A stretch of DNA of 64,000 bases from Acinetobacter sp. YWS30-1 (GTDB lineage Bacteria > Pseudomonadota > Gammaproteobacteria > Pseudomonadales > Moraxellaceae). How positions within the stretch are numbered: position 1 is the stretch's first letter; each line of letters begins with the position of its first letter. The position numbers were made by a program, and so were the translations under genes. Shown here piece after piece: positions 36,422-45,755 of this stretch. Below the pieces are notes generated by a model. That model saw only the letters and a program-made list of their open reading frames with translations, searched no databases and was not told the DNA's origin. The stretch lies in NCBI RefSeq assembly GCF_033558715.1, contig NZ_CP114606.1, positions 1,550,001-1,614,000 of the forward strand, read 5' to 3'.

Positions 36422-37588
36422 TTAATTTACAAGCTTAGATTTAAAGTAACGAAACACCGATTTAACTGCATGAGTTTTTTCTGCAATTTGCTGATTCCAT
36501 TCATTTGGCAGTGAGCATTTCGCCAGTCTGACCCATACAGTCGAGAACTGTTTCATAAAGCTGGCTTCGTTATAGTGAATCCCGTACTCAGCACATAAGG
36601 CTTTGATTTTTGGTGCTACTTCGGCATAACGGTTTGCTGGCATATCTGGGAACAGATGATGCTCAATCTGATGGCTTAAATTACCACTCAGAATATGCAA
36701 CCAGTTCGCGCCACTGAAGTTGCTCGAACCACGGATCTGACGCAGATACCATTCCGCACGGGTTTCATTGTCGGTATTGTCCATTTCAAAGGTTTCTGCA
36801 TCTTCAGTGAAATGTCCATTAAAGATCACCGCAGACGCCCATAGGCTACGAATCACATTGGCAACCGCATTCCCGGTAAATACTGGAATGGCATTTGGAC
36901 CGGCAATCAGTGGGAAAAATACATAATCTTTCAGGACCTGACGGCGCATTTTTTTGCGTAAAGGCGCTGCTTCTTCCCAGACCTGTTTCCAGGTTTTGGT
37001 TTTATAGGCAATTACATCTTCCAGATGCAAACGCTGTACACCCACATACCATTCAAAGAACACCATCAACTGAATGGTTAAAGGAATATTCCAGATAAAA
37101 CGTAGTTCCCACGGCTGAGATTCACTGACACGGATCAGACCATAACCGACATCGTGATCCATACCGACAATATTGGTATACGTGTGGTGAATATAATTAT
37201 GCGTGTATTTCCAGTCATCCCCAGTGGAAATAGTATCCCAATCATAAGTCGAACCATTCAGACCCGGATCATTCATCCAGTCGAACTGGCCGTGCATCAC
37301 GTTATGGCCAAGTTCCATATTTTCCACGATTTTCGAGATACCCAATAAGCCTGTGCCCGCTAACCAGACTGGCGGCAACCAGCCTGCAAACATCAACATG
37401 CCGCGGGAAGCAATCTCGCTATAACGTACAAAATTACGGATTTTATAAATATATTCTGCGTCTTTTTCGCCCAAATCTTCCATTACTTCACGGCGGATAG
37501 CATCAACCTTGGCACCGAACTCTTCAACCTGTTCCGGGCTTAGAAATTGAGATTTACTGTGTTTTTTAAAATCAATTTGCATATTCAT
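36422..37588 (-). CDS. Membrane fatty acid desaturase (acyl-CoA/lipid desaturase family)
   Basis: A 388-residue integral membrane di-iron desaturase. The three His boxes are HNVMH (95-99), HNYIHH (130-135) and QIEHH near residue 320, the last characteristic of front-end/linoleoyl-type desaturases of the FA_desaturase family. Helical segments lie around 65-90 and 180-240. It introduces a double bond into a fatty acyl chain using electrons from a ferredoxin-type carrier; the gene 40 bases upstream encodes such a reductase. Likely role: adjusting membrane fluidity. Regiospecificity cannot be read from sequence. GAAGG ahead of ATG 37588 supports the start. Confidence 0.9.
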   Translation of the reverse strand: MNMQIDFKKHSKSQFLSPEQVEEFGAKVDAIRREVMEDLGEKDAEYIYKIRNFVRYSEIASRGMLMFAGWLPPVWLAGTGLLGISKIVENMELGHNVMHGQFDWMNDPGLNGSTYDWDTISTGDDWKYTHNYIHHTYTNIVGMDHDVGYGLIRVSESQPWELRFIWNIPLTIQLMVFFEWYVGVQRLHLEDVIAYKTKTWKQVWEEAAPLRKKMRRQVLKDYVFFPLIAGPNAIPVFTGNAVANVIRSLWASAVIFNGHFTEDAETFEMDNTDNETRAEWYLRQIRGSSNFSGANWLHILSGNLSHQIEHHLFPDMPANRYAEVAPKIKALCAEYGIHYNEASFMKQFSTVWVRLAKCSLPNEWNQQIAEKTHAVKSVFRYFKSKLVN

Positions 37589-37628
37589 GGGAGCACCTTC
37601 TTATTCGTTTAGTAATGGTTGAAATAGC

Positions 37629-38651
37629 TTATAAATTAATCACCACAGGACTGACGGCCTGTGAAATACAAAGTTTGATTGGAGTATTGCTGCCGTGGTC
37701 GATCTCACCCGTCAGCATGTTTTTAACTGAACCGCTGACTTTGGTACATGAGCAAGTATTACAAATGCCCATACGGCAACCATGCGCTGGACGAAGACCC
37801 GCCTGCTCTGCACTTTCCAGCAGATTAGATTCTGCCTGGAATTCCTGCTGCGATCTTAAAAACTGTACAGGCTGTGCTTTCACTTTTTCATCCATCGCAA
37901 TCTGGAAATATTCAGAATGGAAACTGGATTTCACCGCCAGTTTATCGGCAATTTTGAGTGCAGTTTTCATCATTCCCGCTGAACCACAGGCATAGATTTC
38001 ACGCTGTTCAAAGTCTGGTACCAGCTTGTTTAGCAATTGCTGACTCAAATGCTGCTTATGCTCGACTGTATTAAAATGATGATATTTCAGATGAGGATGC
38101 ATCAACGCCAGTGTTTTGATCTCGGCATGAAACGCATCATCACGGGTAAAGTAGATCAGATCAATCGGATGCTGAAACTGCACGACTGCTTTTTGCAATA
38201 AGGAATAAATTGCAGTAATGCCACTGCCTGATGCCAGAAACAGAATCGGTTTAGGAGAGTTTAATAAGGTAAATTCGCCCTGTGGCTGAGACAGCTCGAC
38301 CACTGCACCTAGTTGCAATAAAGTTAGGGCACGCGACACTTTACCTTGCTGCTTGACTGCAATAATCACATCACCATTTTTTAAAATGGTCACGATAGAA
38401 TAATGACGTTGATGACGTACTCCATCCAGACGCAGAGTCACCGCGATATTTTGACCGGCCTGAAATGACCCGCGGTTAAAGTTATAATTTGGACGTAACT
38501 GGATTTTGAAAAAGTCTGGGCTAACCGCCTGAATATTCACGACCGATGCTTTGACTTTTTTGAGTGCCCAGGTTGGATGGATTTTTTCACCAACAAAATC
38601 AATGAAATCTTCACGAATCCAATGCGGCTTGTAGGTTGTCATACTTGTCAT
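37629..38651 (-). CDS. Ferredoxin-NAD(P)H reductase with C-terminal 2Fe-2S domain, partner of the desaturase
   Basis: About 340 residues with three modules. An FAD-binding barrel (RHYSIVT motif) is followed by an NAD(P) domain (LFLASGSGITAIYSLLQ) and a plant-type 2Fe-2S ferredoxin at the C-terminus (CRMGICNTC plus a distal Cys in KLCIS). ATG 38651 is chosen for its GAGGGG site; the frame stays open to 38756 without a ribosome-binding site. Pairing with the downstream desaturase in one operon indicates that it supplies electrons from NAD(P)H, as in the P. aeruginosa DesB/PA4889 type arrangement. No TetR repressor of DesT type is adjacent. Confidence 0.9.
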   Translation of the reverse strand: MTSMTTYKPHWIREDFIDFVGEKIHPTWALKKVKASVVNIQAVSPDFFKIQLRPNYNFNRGSFQAGQNIAVTLRLDGVRHQRHYSIVTILKNGDVIIAVKQQGKVSRALTLLQLGAVVELSQPQGEFTLLNSPKPILFLASGSGITAIYSLLQKAVVQFQHPIDLIYFTRDDAFHAEIKTLALMHPHLKYHHFNTVEHKQHLSQQLLNKLVPDFEQREIYACGSAGMMKTALKIADKLAVKSSFHSEYFQIAMDEKVKAQPVQFLRSQQEFQAESNLLESAEQAGLRPAHGCRMGICNTCSCTKVSGSVKNMLTGEIDHGSNTPIKLCISQAVSPVVINL

Positions 38652-38968
38652 TTTTATCCCCTCTATTCCGCAGACAGTATTAATGTACAACTGTCTATTT
38701 ATTATGTAGTCCAGAATAAAGAATTCTGAAGCTCGCACCATGTCAATGTAGGTCAAATTATGTGCTTAGAAACCATAGTTAGACTTTTTGTAAGACAATC
38801 CTAACCAGAAAGTGCTGTTAAAACTGTATGAACCGAATAAATTGCTTTTTTGGTCTGTATATTTTTAGCAAAAACATATAAAAAACTGACCTCTATATAA
38901 GAGATCAGTTTCTGTTTTAAATATTGGGTGAGTTAAAAAGGCAAAAATTTACCTTTTAAAAAAATAGC
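38652..38968. other. Intergenic region between the reductase and the acyl-CoA ligase
   Basis: 317 bases without a gene. It holds the promoter of the reductase-desaturase operon, and a stem-loop at 38883-38911 (aaactga pairing with tcagttt, inner ctct/agag) followed on the minus strand by a T-run, the terminator of the acyl-CoA ligase gene. Confidence 0.55.
38883..38911 (-). terminator. Terminator of the acyl-CoA ligase gene
   Basis: Stem aaactga-c-ctct/agag-a-tcagttt with a 5-base loop; on the minus strand it is followed by six T residues. Confidence 0.75.
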
Positions 38969-40606
38969 TTAACCTACGGCCTGTTCCAGCAAGATAGAAC
39001 CATAAAGTTCACGCAGGTCTTTTTTCAGCATCTTGCCGGTTCCACTTAACGGAATAGAATCTACAAAGATCACGCGATCCGGGATCTGCCATTTAGCGAC
39101 TTTGTCCGCATAGTAATCCAGAATTTCAGCTTCACTCACATGACTCTCTGGCTTTTTAATCGCAATCAGAACGGGACGCTCATCCCATTTAGGATGCTGT
39201 GCCGCAATCACGGCAGCCATGGCAATTTCAGGATGTCCCATCGCCATATTTTCAAGATCGACTGAAGAGATCCATTCACCGCCTGACTTGATCAGATCTT
39301 TGGAACGGTCACACAGCTTCATAAAGCCATCTTCATTTAAGGTAGCAATATCTCCGGTATCAAACCAGCCATCTGCTGTGAGCGCAGATTCTTCCTTGCC
39401 AAAGTAATGATCAATGATCCAGTGCCCTTTAATCTGCAGATTACCTATGGTTTCACCGTTGCGGGCAATTTCCTGAGTTCCTTTTTCTTCATCGGTTAAG
39501 CGTAAATCAACGCCAAACGGTGGACGACCTTGAGACAAGCGAATCTGCATTTTTTCTTCATCCGCCAGATCAAGGTGTTTGGTTTTCAGCTGATTGGCAC
39601 TCCCGAGTGGACTGGTTTCAGTCATTCCCCAAGCATGAATAGTTTCGCAATTAAACTGCTCTTTAAAGGTTTTCAGCATAGCCGGTGGACAGGCAGAACC
39701 ACCGACCACATTCCGTTTCAGGCTTTCCAATTTTGAACCACTTTGCTGGGCAGCCGCAATCAGCCCTTGCCAGATCGTTGGAACGCCTAAAGCCACAGAG
39801 ACTTTATACGTATCAATCAGATTGACCAGACTGGCTCCATCCAGGCCCGGCCCCGGCAGCACTAGGGTACAACCGACCATGGCAGCGGCATATGGGGTGC
39901 CCCAGGCATTGACATGGAACATTGGTACCACTGGCAGCATGATGTCACGCGCTGCCACATTCAGGGAATCCGGCATGATGATGGCATAACTATGTAATAC
40001 CGTTGAGCGATGGCTATATAAAACCCCTTTCGGATTTCCAGTCGTACCAGAGGTATAACACAATGAACTCGCTGTATTTTCATCCAGTTCAGGCCAGTCA
40101 AATTCTGCAGATTGCTGGGCAAGCAAATCGTCATAAAACTGAACTTCCGGAATGGCTTCACGAATCGACGAATCTTCAGCATCCAGACAAATATACTGTT
40201 CTACAGTTTTTAATAACGGTTTGACGGCTTTAATTAAAGGTGCAAAGGTTTTATCAAACAGCAGTACCCGATCGGCAGCGTCATTGATAATAAATACCAG
40301 CTGTTCCGGAAATAAGCGCGGGTTGATGGTGTGGCAAACCAGTCCACTTCCCGAAATGGCATACCATGATTCTAGATGTCGATGATTATTCCAGGCAATG
40401 GTCGCAACCCGATCGCCGAGTGTCAGACCGAATTGCTGTAATACATTGGCAAAACGTTTCGAGTTTTCCCGGATTTCTCCCCAATTGGTCTTTTTAATGC
40501 TGGTATCGGTATTTTTAGAAATGATCTCGGTATCGGCATGATAACGACCGGCATGTTCAATCATGCTGCTGATCAGTAAGGGCTGGAACATCATATTTCC
40601 GAGCAT
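38969..40606 (-). CDS. Fatty-acid-CoA ligase (medium/long-chain, AlkK-like)
   Basis: A 545-residue ANL-superfamily ligase. The phosphate loop YTSGTTGNPKG is near residue 195, the hinge GWFDTGDIATLNEDG near 420 and the catalytic Lys in SGTGKMLKKDLRE near the C-terminus. It begins at ATG 40606 with AAGGAG 7 bases ahead. It activates fatty acids for beta-oxidation or lipid synthesis; the overall look is of AlkK/medium-chain types rather than FadD. It stands alone between terminators. Its neighbour is a fatty acid desaturase operon, which may be coincidental. Confidence 0.88.
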   Translation of the reverse strand: MLGNMMFQPLLISSMIEHAGRYHADTEIISKNTDTSIKKTNWGEIRENSKRFANVLQQFGLTLGDRVATIAWNNHRHLESWYAISGSGLVCHTINPRLFPEQLVFIINDAADRVLLFDKTFAPLIKAVKPLLKTVEQYICLDAEDSSIREAIPEVQFYDDLLAQQSAEFDWPELDENTASSLCYTSGTTGNPKGVLYSHRSTVLHSYAIIMPDSLNVAARDIMLPVVPMFHVNAWGTPYAAAMVGCTLVLPGPGLDGASLVNLIDTYKVSVALGVPTIWQGLIAAAQQSGSKLESLKRNVVGGSACPPAMLKTFKEQFNCETIHAWGMTETSPLGSANQLKTKHLDLADEEKMQIRLSQGRPPFGVDLRLTDEEKGTQEIARNGETIGNLQIKGHWIIDHYFGKEESALTADGWFDTGDIATLNEDGFMKLCDRSKDLIKSGGEWISSVDLENMAMGHPEIAMAAVIAAQHPKWDERPVLIAIKKPESHVSEAEILDYYADKVAKWQIPDRVIFVDSIPLSGTGKMLKKDLRELYGSILLEQAVG

Positions 40607-40818
40607 GCTTCACTCCTTTATCCTTGTTGTTTGTCCATCTGCTATATCGTTGTTATTTCTGTATGATGCGCTGGCGAAAAGCCTGTATTCATTTTTATCA
40701 TCAAACAGTCTGAATCTAGCAAGGAAATCTGACTTTGTGAGTGTCAAATTGTGACAAAGTCATAGAGTGGATGCAGAAAAAGTAGAAAATAAAACTGGTA
40801 ATGTGTGGCATAAAAAAA

Positions 40819-40838
40819 GCCCCAATTTAGATTGGGGC
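40819..40838 (-). terminator. Terminator of the small membrane protein gene
   Basis: gccccaat (40819-40826) pairs with attggggc (40831-40838) around ttag; seven T residues follow on the minus strand. Confidence 0.88.
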
Positions 40839-40866
40839 GATGATAGTGTTCAGGGAGAAGAGAATT

Positions 40867-41028
40867 TTAAAAGCCGCTCATCATAATTTTGTCTGCATTT
40901 ACTACAAAGATAACGCCGAGGCAGAATAAACCGGCATAAAGTGCAAACCAGAGAATCATCTTCTTGAATGCTGCATCAGAAATACTGCTATCCGCATATT
41001 TTGGTGCTTTGTTGTCTTCTGAATTCAT
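40867..41028 (-). CDS. Small single-pass membrane protein of unknown function
   Basis: A 53-residue protein from ATG 41028 with a polar N-terminus (MNSEDNKAPKYADSSISDAA) and one C-terminal membrane helix (about residues 24-45, ILWFALYAGLFCLGVIFVV). The frame continues upstream to 41133, but that part looks non-coding; ATG 41028 has ggtga about 6 bases ahead. A dedicated terminator follows. No family recognised. It is divergent from a MocR-type regulator and shares an inverted-repeat promoter region with it. Confidence 0.65.
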   Translation of the reverse strand: MNSEDNKAPKYADSSISDAAFKKMILWFALYAGLFCLGVIFVVNADKIMMSGF

Positions 41029-41113
41029 ATGATCACCCATAGGTTGGTCTGGCGTTATGAGTTTTATTATCAGCAGACCTAAATCAGCTGTATAGATACA
41101 ATATTCATTTAAA

Positions 41114-41158
41114 AAAATATAACAGTTAGCCACTTATTTTTTTGATTTGTTATATTTT
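41114..41158. promoter_or_regulatory. Long inverted repeat in the MocR divergent promoter region
   Basis: Perfect 11-base arms aaaatataaca (41114-41124) and tgttatatttt (41148-41158) with a 23-base spacer lie between the small membrane protein and the MocR gene. A dimeric GntR/MocR protein could bind here and control one or both genes. Confidence 0.5.
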
Positions 41159-41217
41159 AATAACTTATTCATAATATAATTCCGATTATATTAGTACAGT
41201 TTAGATTTTATTTTCTT

Positions 41218-42639
41218 ATGTTCAAGTCTGAAAAGCTGGCCCAGAATATTCGCCAGATGATTGAAAATGGCGCATGGAAGGCGCATGACAAATTACCTTC
41301 ATTGCGGGAACAGACTGAATTGTCCGGCTATAGCCTGATGACGGTGCTTAATGCCTATCAGGTGCTCGAATCGCAAGGATTGGTCTATGCCAAAGATAAA
41401 TCTGGCTACTATATTGCGGAGCGACCACAAACCTATAGCAGCAAAGAGCCCGCGGTACAGATTGGCTTAAACTCCAAAGTTAAAATTAACTCTGTGGTAT
41501 TTAATTATTTAAAGTCACTGCAAACTCCAAATATTGCGCCTTTTGGTTCAGCTTTTCCAAATGCTGAACTGTTATATAACAGCCGATTTATGCAGATTCT
41601 GGCGCAGCATAGCAAAAGAAAAAGCAGTTATAGCCATCAAAATCATATGCCACCAGGTAATCAGGAATTACGCCAACTAATTGCCAACCGCTATCAGTTA
41701 CAAGGCATAAACTGCATTTCGGATGACATTGTCATTACTTCTGGTGCATTGGAAGCTCTCAATCTGTCTTTACAGGCTTTGACTCAACCGGGTGATTTTA
41801 TCCTGCTCCAGCAAACCATTTTTTATGGTGCCTGGCAGGCGGCTGAACGTTTAGGCTTGCAGGTTATTACAATCCCTGAACATCCGCAGTTTGGTTTTGA
41901 CCTGGAATCATTTGAGCAAGCACTTAAACAGTACCCGATCAAAGTCTGCTGGCTGATGCTGAATGCACATAATCCGATTGGCTTTACGGTAAATTCAGAG
42001 ATCAAGCAAAGAATTGCAGAACTGTTAAATGAATATCAGGTATATCTGATTGAAGATGATGTCTATCAGGAACTCAATTATGGCGCTCATAAGCCGGTTT
42101 CCGTGAAATATTTTGATCAGCATCAACGGGTATTGCACTGCTCTTCATTTTCCAAAACATTGGGCATGGGTGCGCGGGTTGGCTGGGTTTTCGCTGGCCC
42201 ATTTTCCGATGCAATCCAGCATTTACAGCTCATGAGTACTTTGACTGTTAGTCCGTTATTACAAAATGCACTGGTCGATTTTCTGTCCCATCATCATTAT
42301 GAAAAGCATTTGCGTCATCTAAGACAGCAGCTGGAAAAGTATAAACAAAAGTTTTATCAGGAACTCAAAGCGCGTTTAGATTCAGTCTGTGAAATTTATT
42401 ATTATTCCAGTGGCTATTTTCTCTGGATCAAATTGCCGGAACAGCTGGATGGTCAGGTTTTATATGAACAGCTGATTCAGCAGAATATTGCGATTGCCCC
42501 AGCTTTACTGTTTAAACCGGAACACACCAGCCAAAATTATATCCGGCTGAACTGTTCTTATGAGTGGACACCTGAGATTGAACACGCGGTGAATCTGCTG
42601 GCAAAAACGATCTTGCAAAATAGCAAAAGCGTGGATTAA
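41218..42639 (+). CDS. MocR-type regulator (GntR wHTH fused to aminotransferase class I domain)
   Basis: A 473-residue regulator with an N-terminal GntR winged helix (about 1-75: LPSLREQTELSGYSLMTVLNAYQVLESQGLVYAKDKSGYYI) and a fold-type I aminotransferase domain (about 110-470). The PLP-binding Lys is in CSSFSKTLGMGARVGWVFAG. MocR proteins bind PLP and regulate genes for PLP, GABA, taurine or amino acid use; most have lost transaminase activity. No such pathway gene is adjacent, so the target is unclear; the divergent 53-residue membrane protein is the nearest candidate. The stop codon lies in the loop of its own terminator. Confidence 0.9.
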   Translation: MFKSEKLAQNIRQMIENGAWKAHDKLPSLREQTELSGYSLMTVLNAYQVLESQGLVYAKDKSGYYIAERPQTYSSKEPAVQIGLNSKVKINSVVFNYLKSLQTPNIAPFGSAFPNAELLYNSRFMQILAQHSKRKSSYSHQNHMPPGNQELRQLIANRYQLQGINCISDDIVITSGALEALNLSLQALTQPGDFILLQQTIFYGAWQAAERLGLQVITIPEHPQFGFDLESFEQALKQYPIKVCWLMLNAHNPIGFTVNSEIKQRIAELLNEYQVYLIEDDVYQELNYGAHKPVSVKYFDQHQRVLHCSSFSKTLGMGARVGWVFAGPFSDAIQHLQLMSTLTVSPLLQNALVDFLSHHHYEKHLRHLRQQLEKYKQKFYQELKARLDSVCEIYYYSSGYFLWIKLPEQLDGQVLYEQLIQQNIAIAPALLFKPEHTSQNYIRLNCSYEWTPEIEHAVNLLAKTILQNSKSVD

Positions 42640-42654
42640 TTCATCCACGCTTTT
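42625..42654 (+). terminator. Terminator overlapping the MocR stop codon
   Basis: aaaagcgtggat (42625-42636) pairs with 42643-42654 around a 6-base loop that contains the TAA at 42637-42639. T-run follows on the plus strand. Confidence 0.85.
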
Positions 42655-42681
42655 ATGGTAGTACTACTAGATCACCAAAGC

Positions 42682-44043
42682 TTAGAAACTATAAATGGCA
42701 ACCGCATTAATTCGGTTGTCTTCGCCCTTACGACTGCTAATCGCATTACCTTCCGTATTTAATACAGGTCCATAGGCTTCACGTTCACCATAGACATATT
42801 CCAGACCCAAACTAAGTGGTTTGGTTGGGTTATAAAACACATTGGCCCATGCCTGCCATAAATCTTTATTGGCTTTAGTTTTATCTGTGGCTGATAAGGC
42901 GTTGATATAGTCTTGATCATCATCAAAATTCATATAGCCATAACCTAACGTGCCACGCAATTTGTCATTAAACTGCTGGGTCAAGCCGACAGTAATCGAA
43001 TCAAATTCACTTTGGTAAAGATTTCCACCTGCTGCTATAACCCCAGGATTGGCATAAGAGACAAAACTGCTATCACCTTTGACATGATAATAATCTGCCT
43101 TAAGGCTGGTGCCTGGAACAAACTCGTATTTGGCACCTAAGCCCACCCCCCATGCAGTTTTTTCATCTTCATTCACGCGTTTTTCATTCCCCATCGCACG
43201 CGCGCTAACAGAAAGATTATCCGCAAATTTGTGGTTTAAGCGTGCAGTTAAAGCAGGTAAACGCTGTTTGATTCCCGTAATGGTCGCATCTTTCGGATCT
43301 TCTACTGCAAGCACCAGATTGGTCGCTGGACTCAAAGTACTGGTATGACGAATCTGAGGCGTCCGTTTAATTGAACCACCGGCATAAACCAGTGCATCTA
43401 CCGTCTCAGGTATATAGTCTGGGGTCGCAAAGTTTGACCAAGTTTGACCAATTAACCAGTCAGCATAGCTGATATAGGCATGGCGGATACGCAGGTTATC
43501 AAAACTAGCCCCCCCCAGGAAATCGACCTCAACTTTACCACTTAAGGCTTTATCCCCAGCACCCACGGGCGCTTTAAAATCCATCCCTAAACGGGTGGCT
43601 GAAAGCGTGGACTTAAATTCATCACTGCGTTCACCTGTGCCTTCAAGAGGTACCGCATTAATCTGGTTATACATACGTGTCGCTGCACCGCCCTCAGCCT
43701 GATAAGAGGCATCAGCACGGATATTACCGTATAAATTAAACTCGGCCCCACTGGCAATTTTCATCACAGGTTTGCTCGCAGGCGCTACTGCTGTATTTGC
43801 AGGTGCCGGCGTTGCCGCTACAGGTGCAGTCACAGCAGCTGTCTGAGTTTGCTGCTGCTCAATCAAGGCACGTAGAGCTTGAACCTCCTGACGCAACTGC
43901 TCAATTTCCTGCTGATTGGACTGAGCTGGAGTTTGTGCCTGGGTAGACAAGCTAAGGCCCCCTAAACTCATTGCCATCATGCTCATCAGAACCGTGCGTT
44001 TTAATGTGATTGTTTGATTATTAAATAATTGTTTCGTGTTCAT
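42682..44043 (-). CDS. DcaP family trimeric outer-membrane channel
   Basis: A 453-residue outer-membrane protein with a signal peptide (cleavage near ALSTQA/QTPAQ), a short coiled coil (about 45-66, IEQLRQEVQALRALIEQQ), an Ala/Pro linker and a porin barrel starting EFNLYGNIRADASYQAEGG and ending AIYSF. DcaP proteins of Acinetobacter are trimeric porins for negatively charged substrates such as dicarboxylates. It lies downstream of the MFS importer and CatM-type regulator on the same strand, so it probably lets benzoate, muconate or similar acids cross the outer membrane for the catabolic cluster. Confidence 0.92.
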   Translation of the reverse strand: MNTKQLFNNQTITLKRTVLMSMMAMSLGGLSLSTQAQTPAQSNQQEIEQLRQEVQALRALIEQQQTQTAAVTAPVAATPAPANTAVAPASKPVMKIASGAEFNLYGNIRADASYQAEGGAATRMYNQINAVPLEGTGERSDEFKSTLSATRLGMDFKAPVGAGDKALSGKVEVDFLGGASFDNLRIRHAYISYADWLIGQTWSNFATPDYIPETVDALVYAGGSIKRTPQIRHTSTLSPATNLVLAVEDPKDATITGIKQRLPALTARLNHKFADNLSVSARAMGNEKRVNEDEKTAWGVGLGAKYEFVPGTSLKADYYHVKGDSSFVSYANPGVIAAGGNLYQSEFDSITVGLTQQFNDKLRGTLGYGYMNFDDDQDYINALSATDKTKANKDLWQAWANVFYNPTKPLSLGLEYVYGEREAYGPVLNTEGNAISSRKGEDNRINAVAIYSF

Positions 44044-44155
44044 CCTAAACTCACTTTTTTATTATGCGTCTCGATTCTAGCAACAGATCACCACCGCTTA
44101 CGATGGCGATCTCTATCATTAGAAGTGTTTTCTTTATTAATTGATATTTAATCCA

Positions 44156-45526
44156 TTAACTTGCTTTTTCAGCGAGAGAATCAGTGCGAATCTCAGGTGT
44201 AGCAAGGGCTTGACCTTCTACAGACATCTTTAAGTTCACCAGGAAAATTGCCAGCGCAGCAATCAAACCGGGAATCGCAATTGCAAAGAAGTTCATTTGA
44301 TGCGGTAAATTCATGGTGAGTAAAGCACCTGTCAATACCGGTCCAACGATCGCACCGATACGTCCAATTCCGGAAGCCCAACCCATGCCAGTGGAACGCA
44401 CCGTTGATGGATAATATTGCGCCACGAAGGTGTAGAGCAGGATTTGAGAACCAATGGTTGCTGCACCGGCCACAGCAATCAAGCTATAAAGCACGAATTG
44501 CGGACTGTTATAACCGAGCAGGATTAAAGAAGCTGCTCCGCAAAGGAACATGATCGTCAGCACTTTTTTAATATGGAAACGGTCTGCCAGATACCCCCCA
44601 CCAACAGCCCCGATCATGCCGCCAATATTCAGGGCAAACAGGAAGATCATGCTGGCACCCAGTGAATATCCAGCCTGGATCATCAGTTTTGGTAACCAAC
44701 TGCCTAGTGCATAAACCATTAATAAACACATGAAAAATGCCAACCAGAACATAAAGGTACTAAATGTGCGGCCTTGCTGGAATAGTGCTTTTAAAGGTGC
44801 TTCATCGCCTTTTTGCACTTCATTCAGGACAAACTGGGTGTCAGATCCAATTATCTGTGTTGGCGAGATTTTCTGGATAATGCTTTGCGCTTGAGCAGTC
44901 TGCTGCTTATTGGTCAGATACATCAACGATTCTGGTAAATATTTCCAGAGTATCGGCAGGAACAGTAAAGGAGTACCCGCAAGTAAGAACATGATTTTCC
45001 AGCCAAACTGTGGCACCAGCCATGCGCCAAGTAAGGCAGATGTCATGCCGCCGATGGCATAGCCACTAAACATCAAAGCGACCAGTGTACTGCGAATCCT
45101 TTTTGGTGCGTATTCCGTCATCAGGGCAACGACGTTTGGCATCACGCCACCAATTCCGAGTCCGGCAAGAAAACGTAAAATCCCGAATTCGACAGGTGAT
45201 GTTGCAAAGGCACCGATAAACGTAAAACCACTAAAGATCGCGACACAGATCATGATGGTTTTTTTACGTCCCAGTTTATCGGACAAAGTGCCGAAACTCA
45301 TCGCTCCAAACATCATACCGAACAAGGCGGTGCTGGCTAACATGCCGGCCTGTACTGCACTGAGTGCCCATTCCTGCATCAGTAGCGGTAAAGCCACGCC
45401 GTAAATTACCAGGTCATAACCGTCAAAAATAATGATCAGCAAACACCAGATCAGGACGCCCCAATGAAATGGCGTGAACTTTGCTTCATCAATCAGCGTA
45501 TTTATATTCACTTTATTTGTAGACAT
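44156..45526 (-). CDS. benK: MFS aromatic acid:H+ symporter, BenK/MucK-like
   Basis: A 456-residue, twelve-helix AAHS-family carrier. Helix 1 has the hallmark IIIFDGYDLVIYGVALP, and FGTLSDKLGRKKT follows helix 2. The ATG at 45526 is preceded by AGGAGG; a GTG two codons earlier is disregarded. Acinetobacter baylyi BenK (benzoate) and MucK (cis,cis-muconate) are the closest types I know. I prefer BenK because of the ben genes, but muconate is possible. An ATAC-N7-GTCT site, one mismatch from the CatM/BenM consensus, lies about 90 bases upstream. Confidence 0.86.
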   Translation of the reverse strand: MSTNKVNINTLIDEAKFTPFHWGVLIWCLLIIIFDGYDLVIYGVALPLLMQEWALSAVQAGMLASTALFGMMFGAMSFGTLSDKLGRKKTIMICVAIFSGFTFIGAFATSPVEFGILRFLAGLGIGGVMPNVVALMTEYAPKRIRSTLVALMFSGYAIGGMTSALLGAWLVPQFGWKIMFLLAGTPLLFLPILWKYLPESLMYLTNKQQTAQAQSIIQKISPTQIIGSDTQFVLNEVQKGDEAPLKALFQQGRTFSTFMFWLAFFMCLLMVYALGSWLPKLMIQAGYSLGASMIFLFALNIGGMIGAVGGGYLADRFHIKKVLTIMFLCGAASLILLGYNSPQFVLYSLIAVAGAATIGSQILLYTFVAQYYPSTVRSTGMGWASGIGRIGAIVGPVLTGALLTMNLPHQMNFFAIAIPGLIAALAIFLVNLKMSVEGQALATPEIRTDSLAEKAS

Positions 45527-45614
45527 CTCCACCTCCTAATTGTGAAGTTCAATTTATGAGATTCACAATGCAGAAGATGTGCATAAATGTCCAAAACTGA
45601 ATAGGCATGCTTCT

Positions 45615-45629
45615 ATACCTATAAAGTCT
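45615..45629. promoter_or_regulatory. CatM/BenM-type site upstream of the MFS importer gene
   Basis: atac (45615-45618), 7 bases, gtct (45626-45629): matches the LysR BenM/CatM consensus ATAC-N7-GTAT at seven of eight positions. Suggests the importer belongs to the benzoate/muconate regulon. Confidence 0.55.
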
Positions 45630-45755
45630 GCCTTAAAGAAAAGGCTTTATTTACTATGCCTTAATGATATTCATCCAAAAAATGAAACCTTCATTCAATA
45701 TTAAAATATGGATTCGCTTTATTCCCTATAAGATCCAGACAGGTATTGATCTGAA

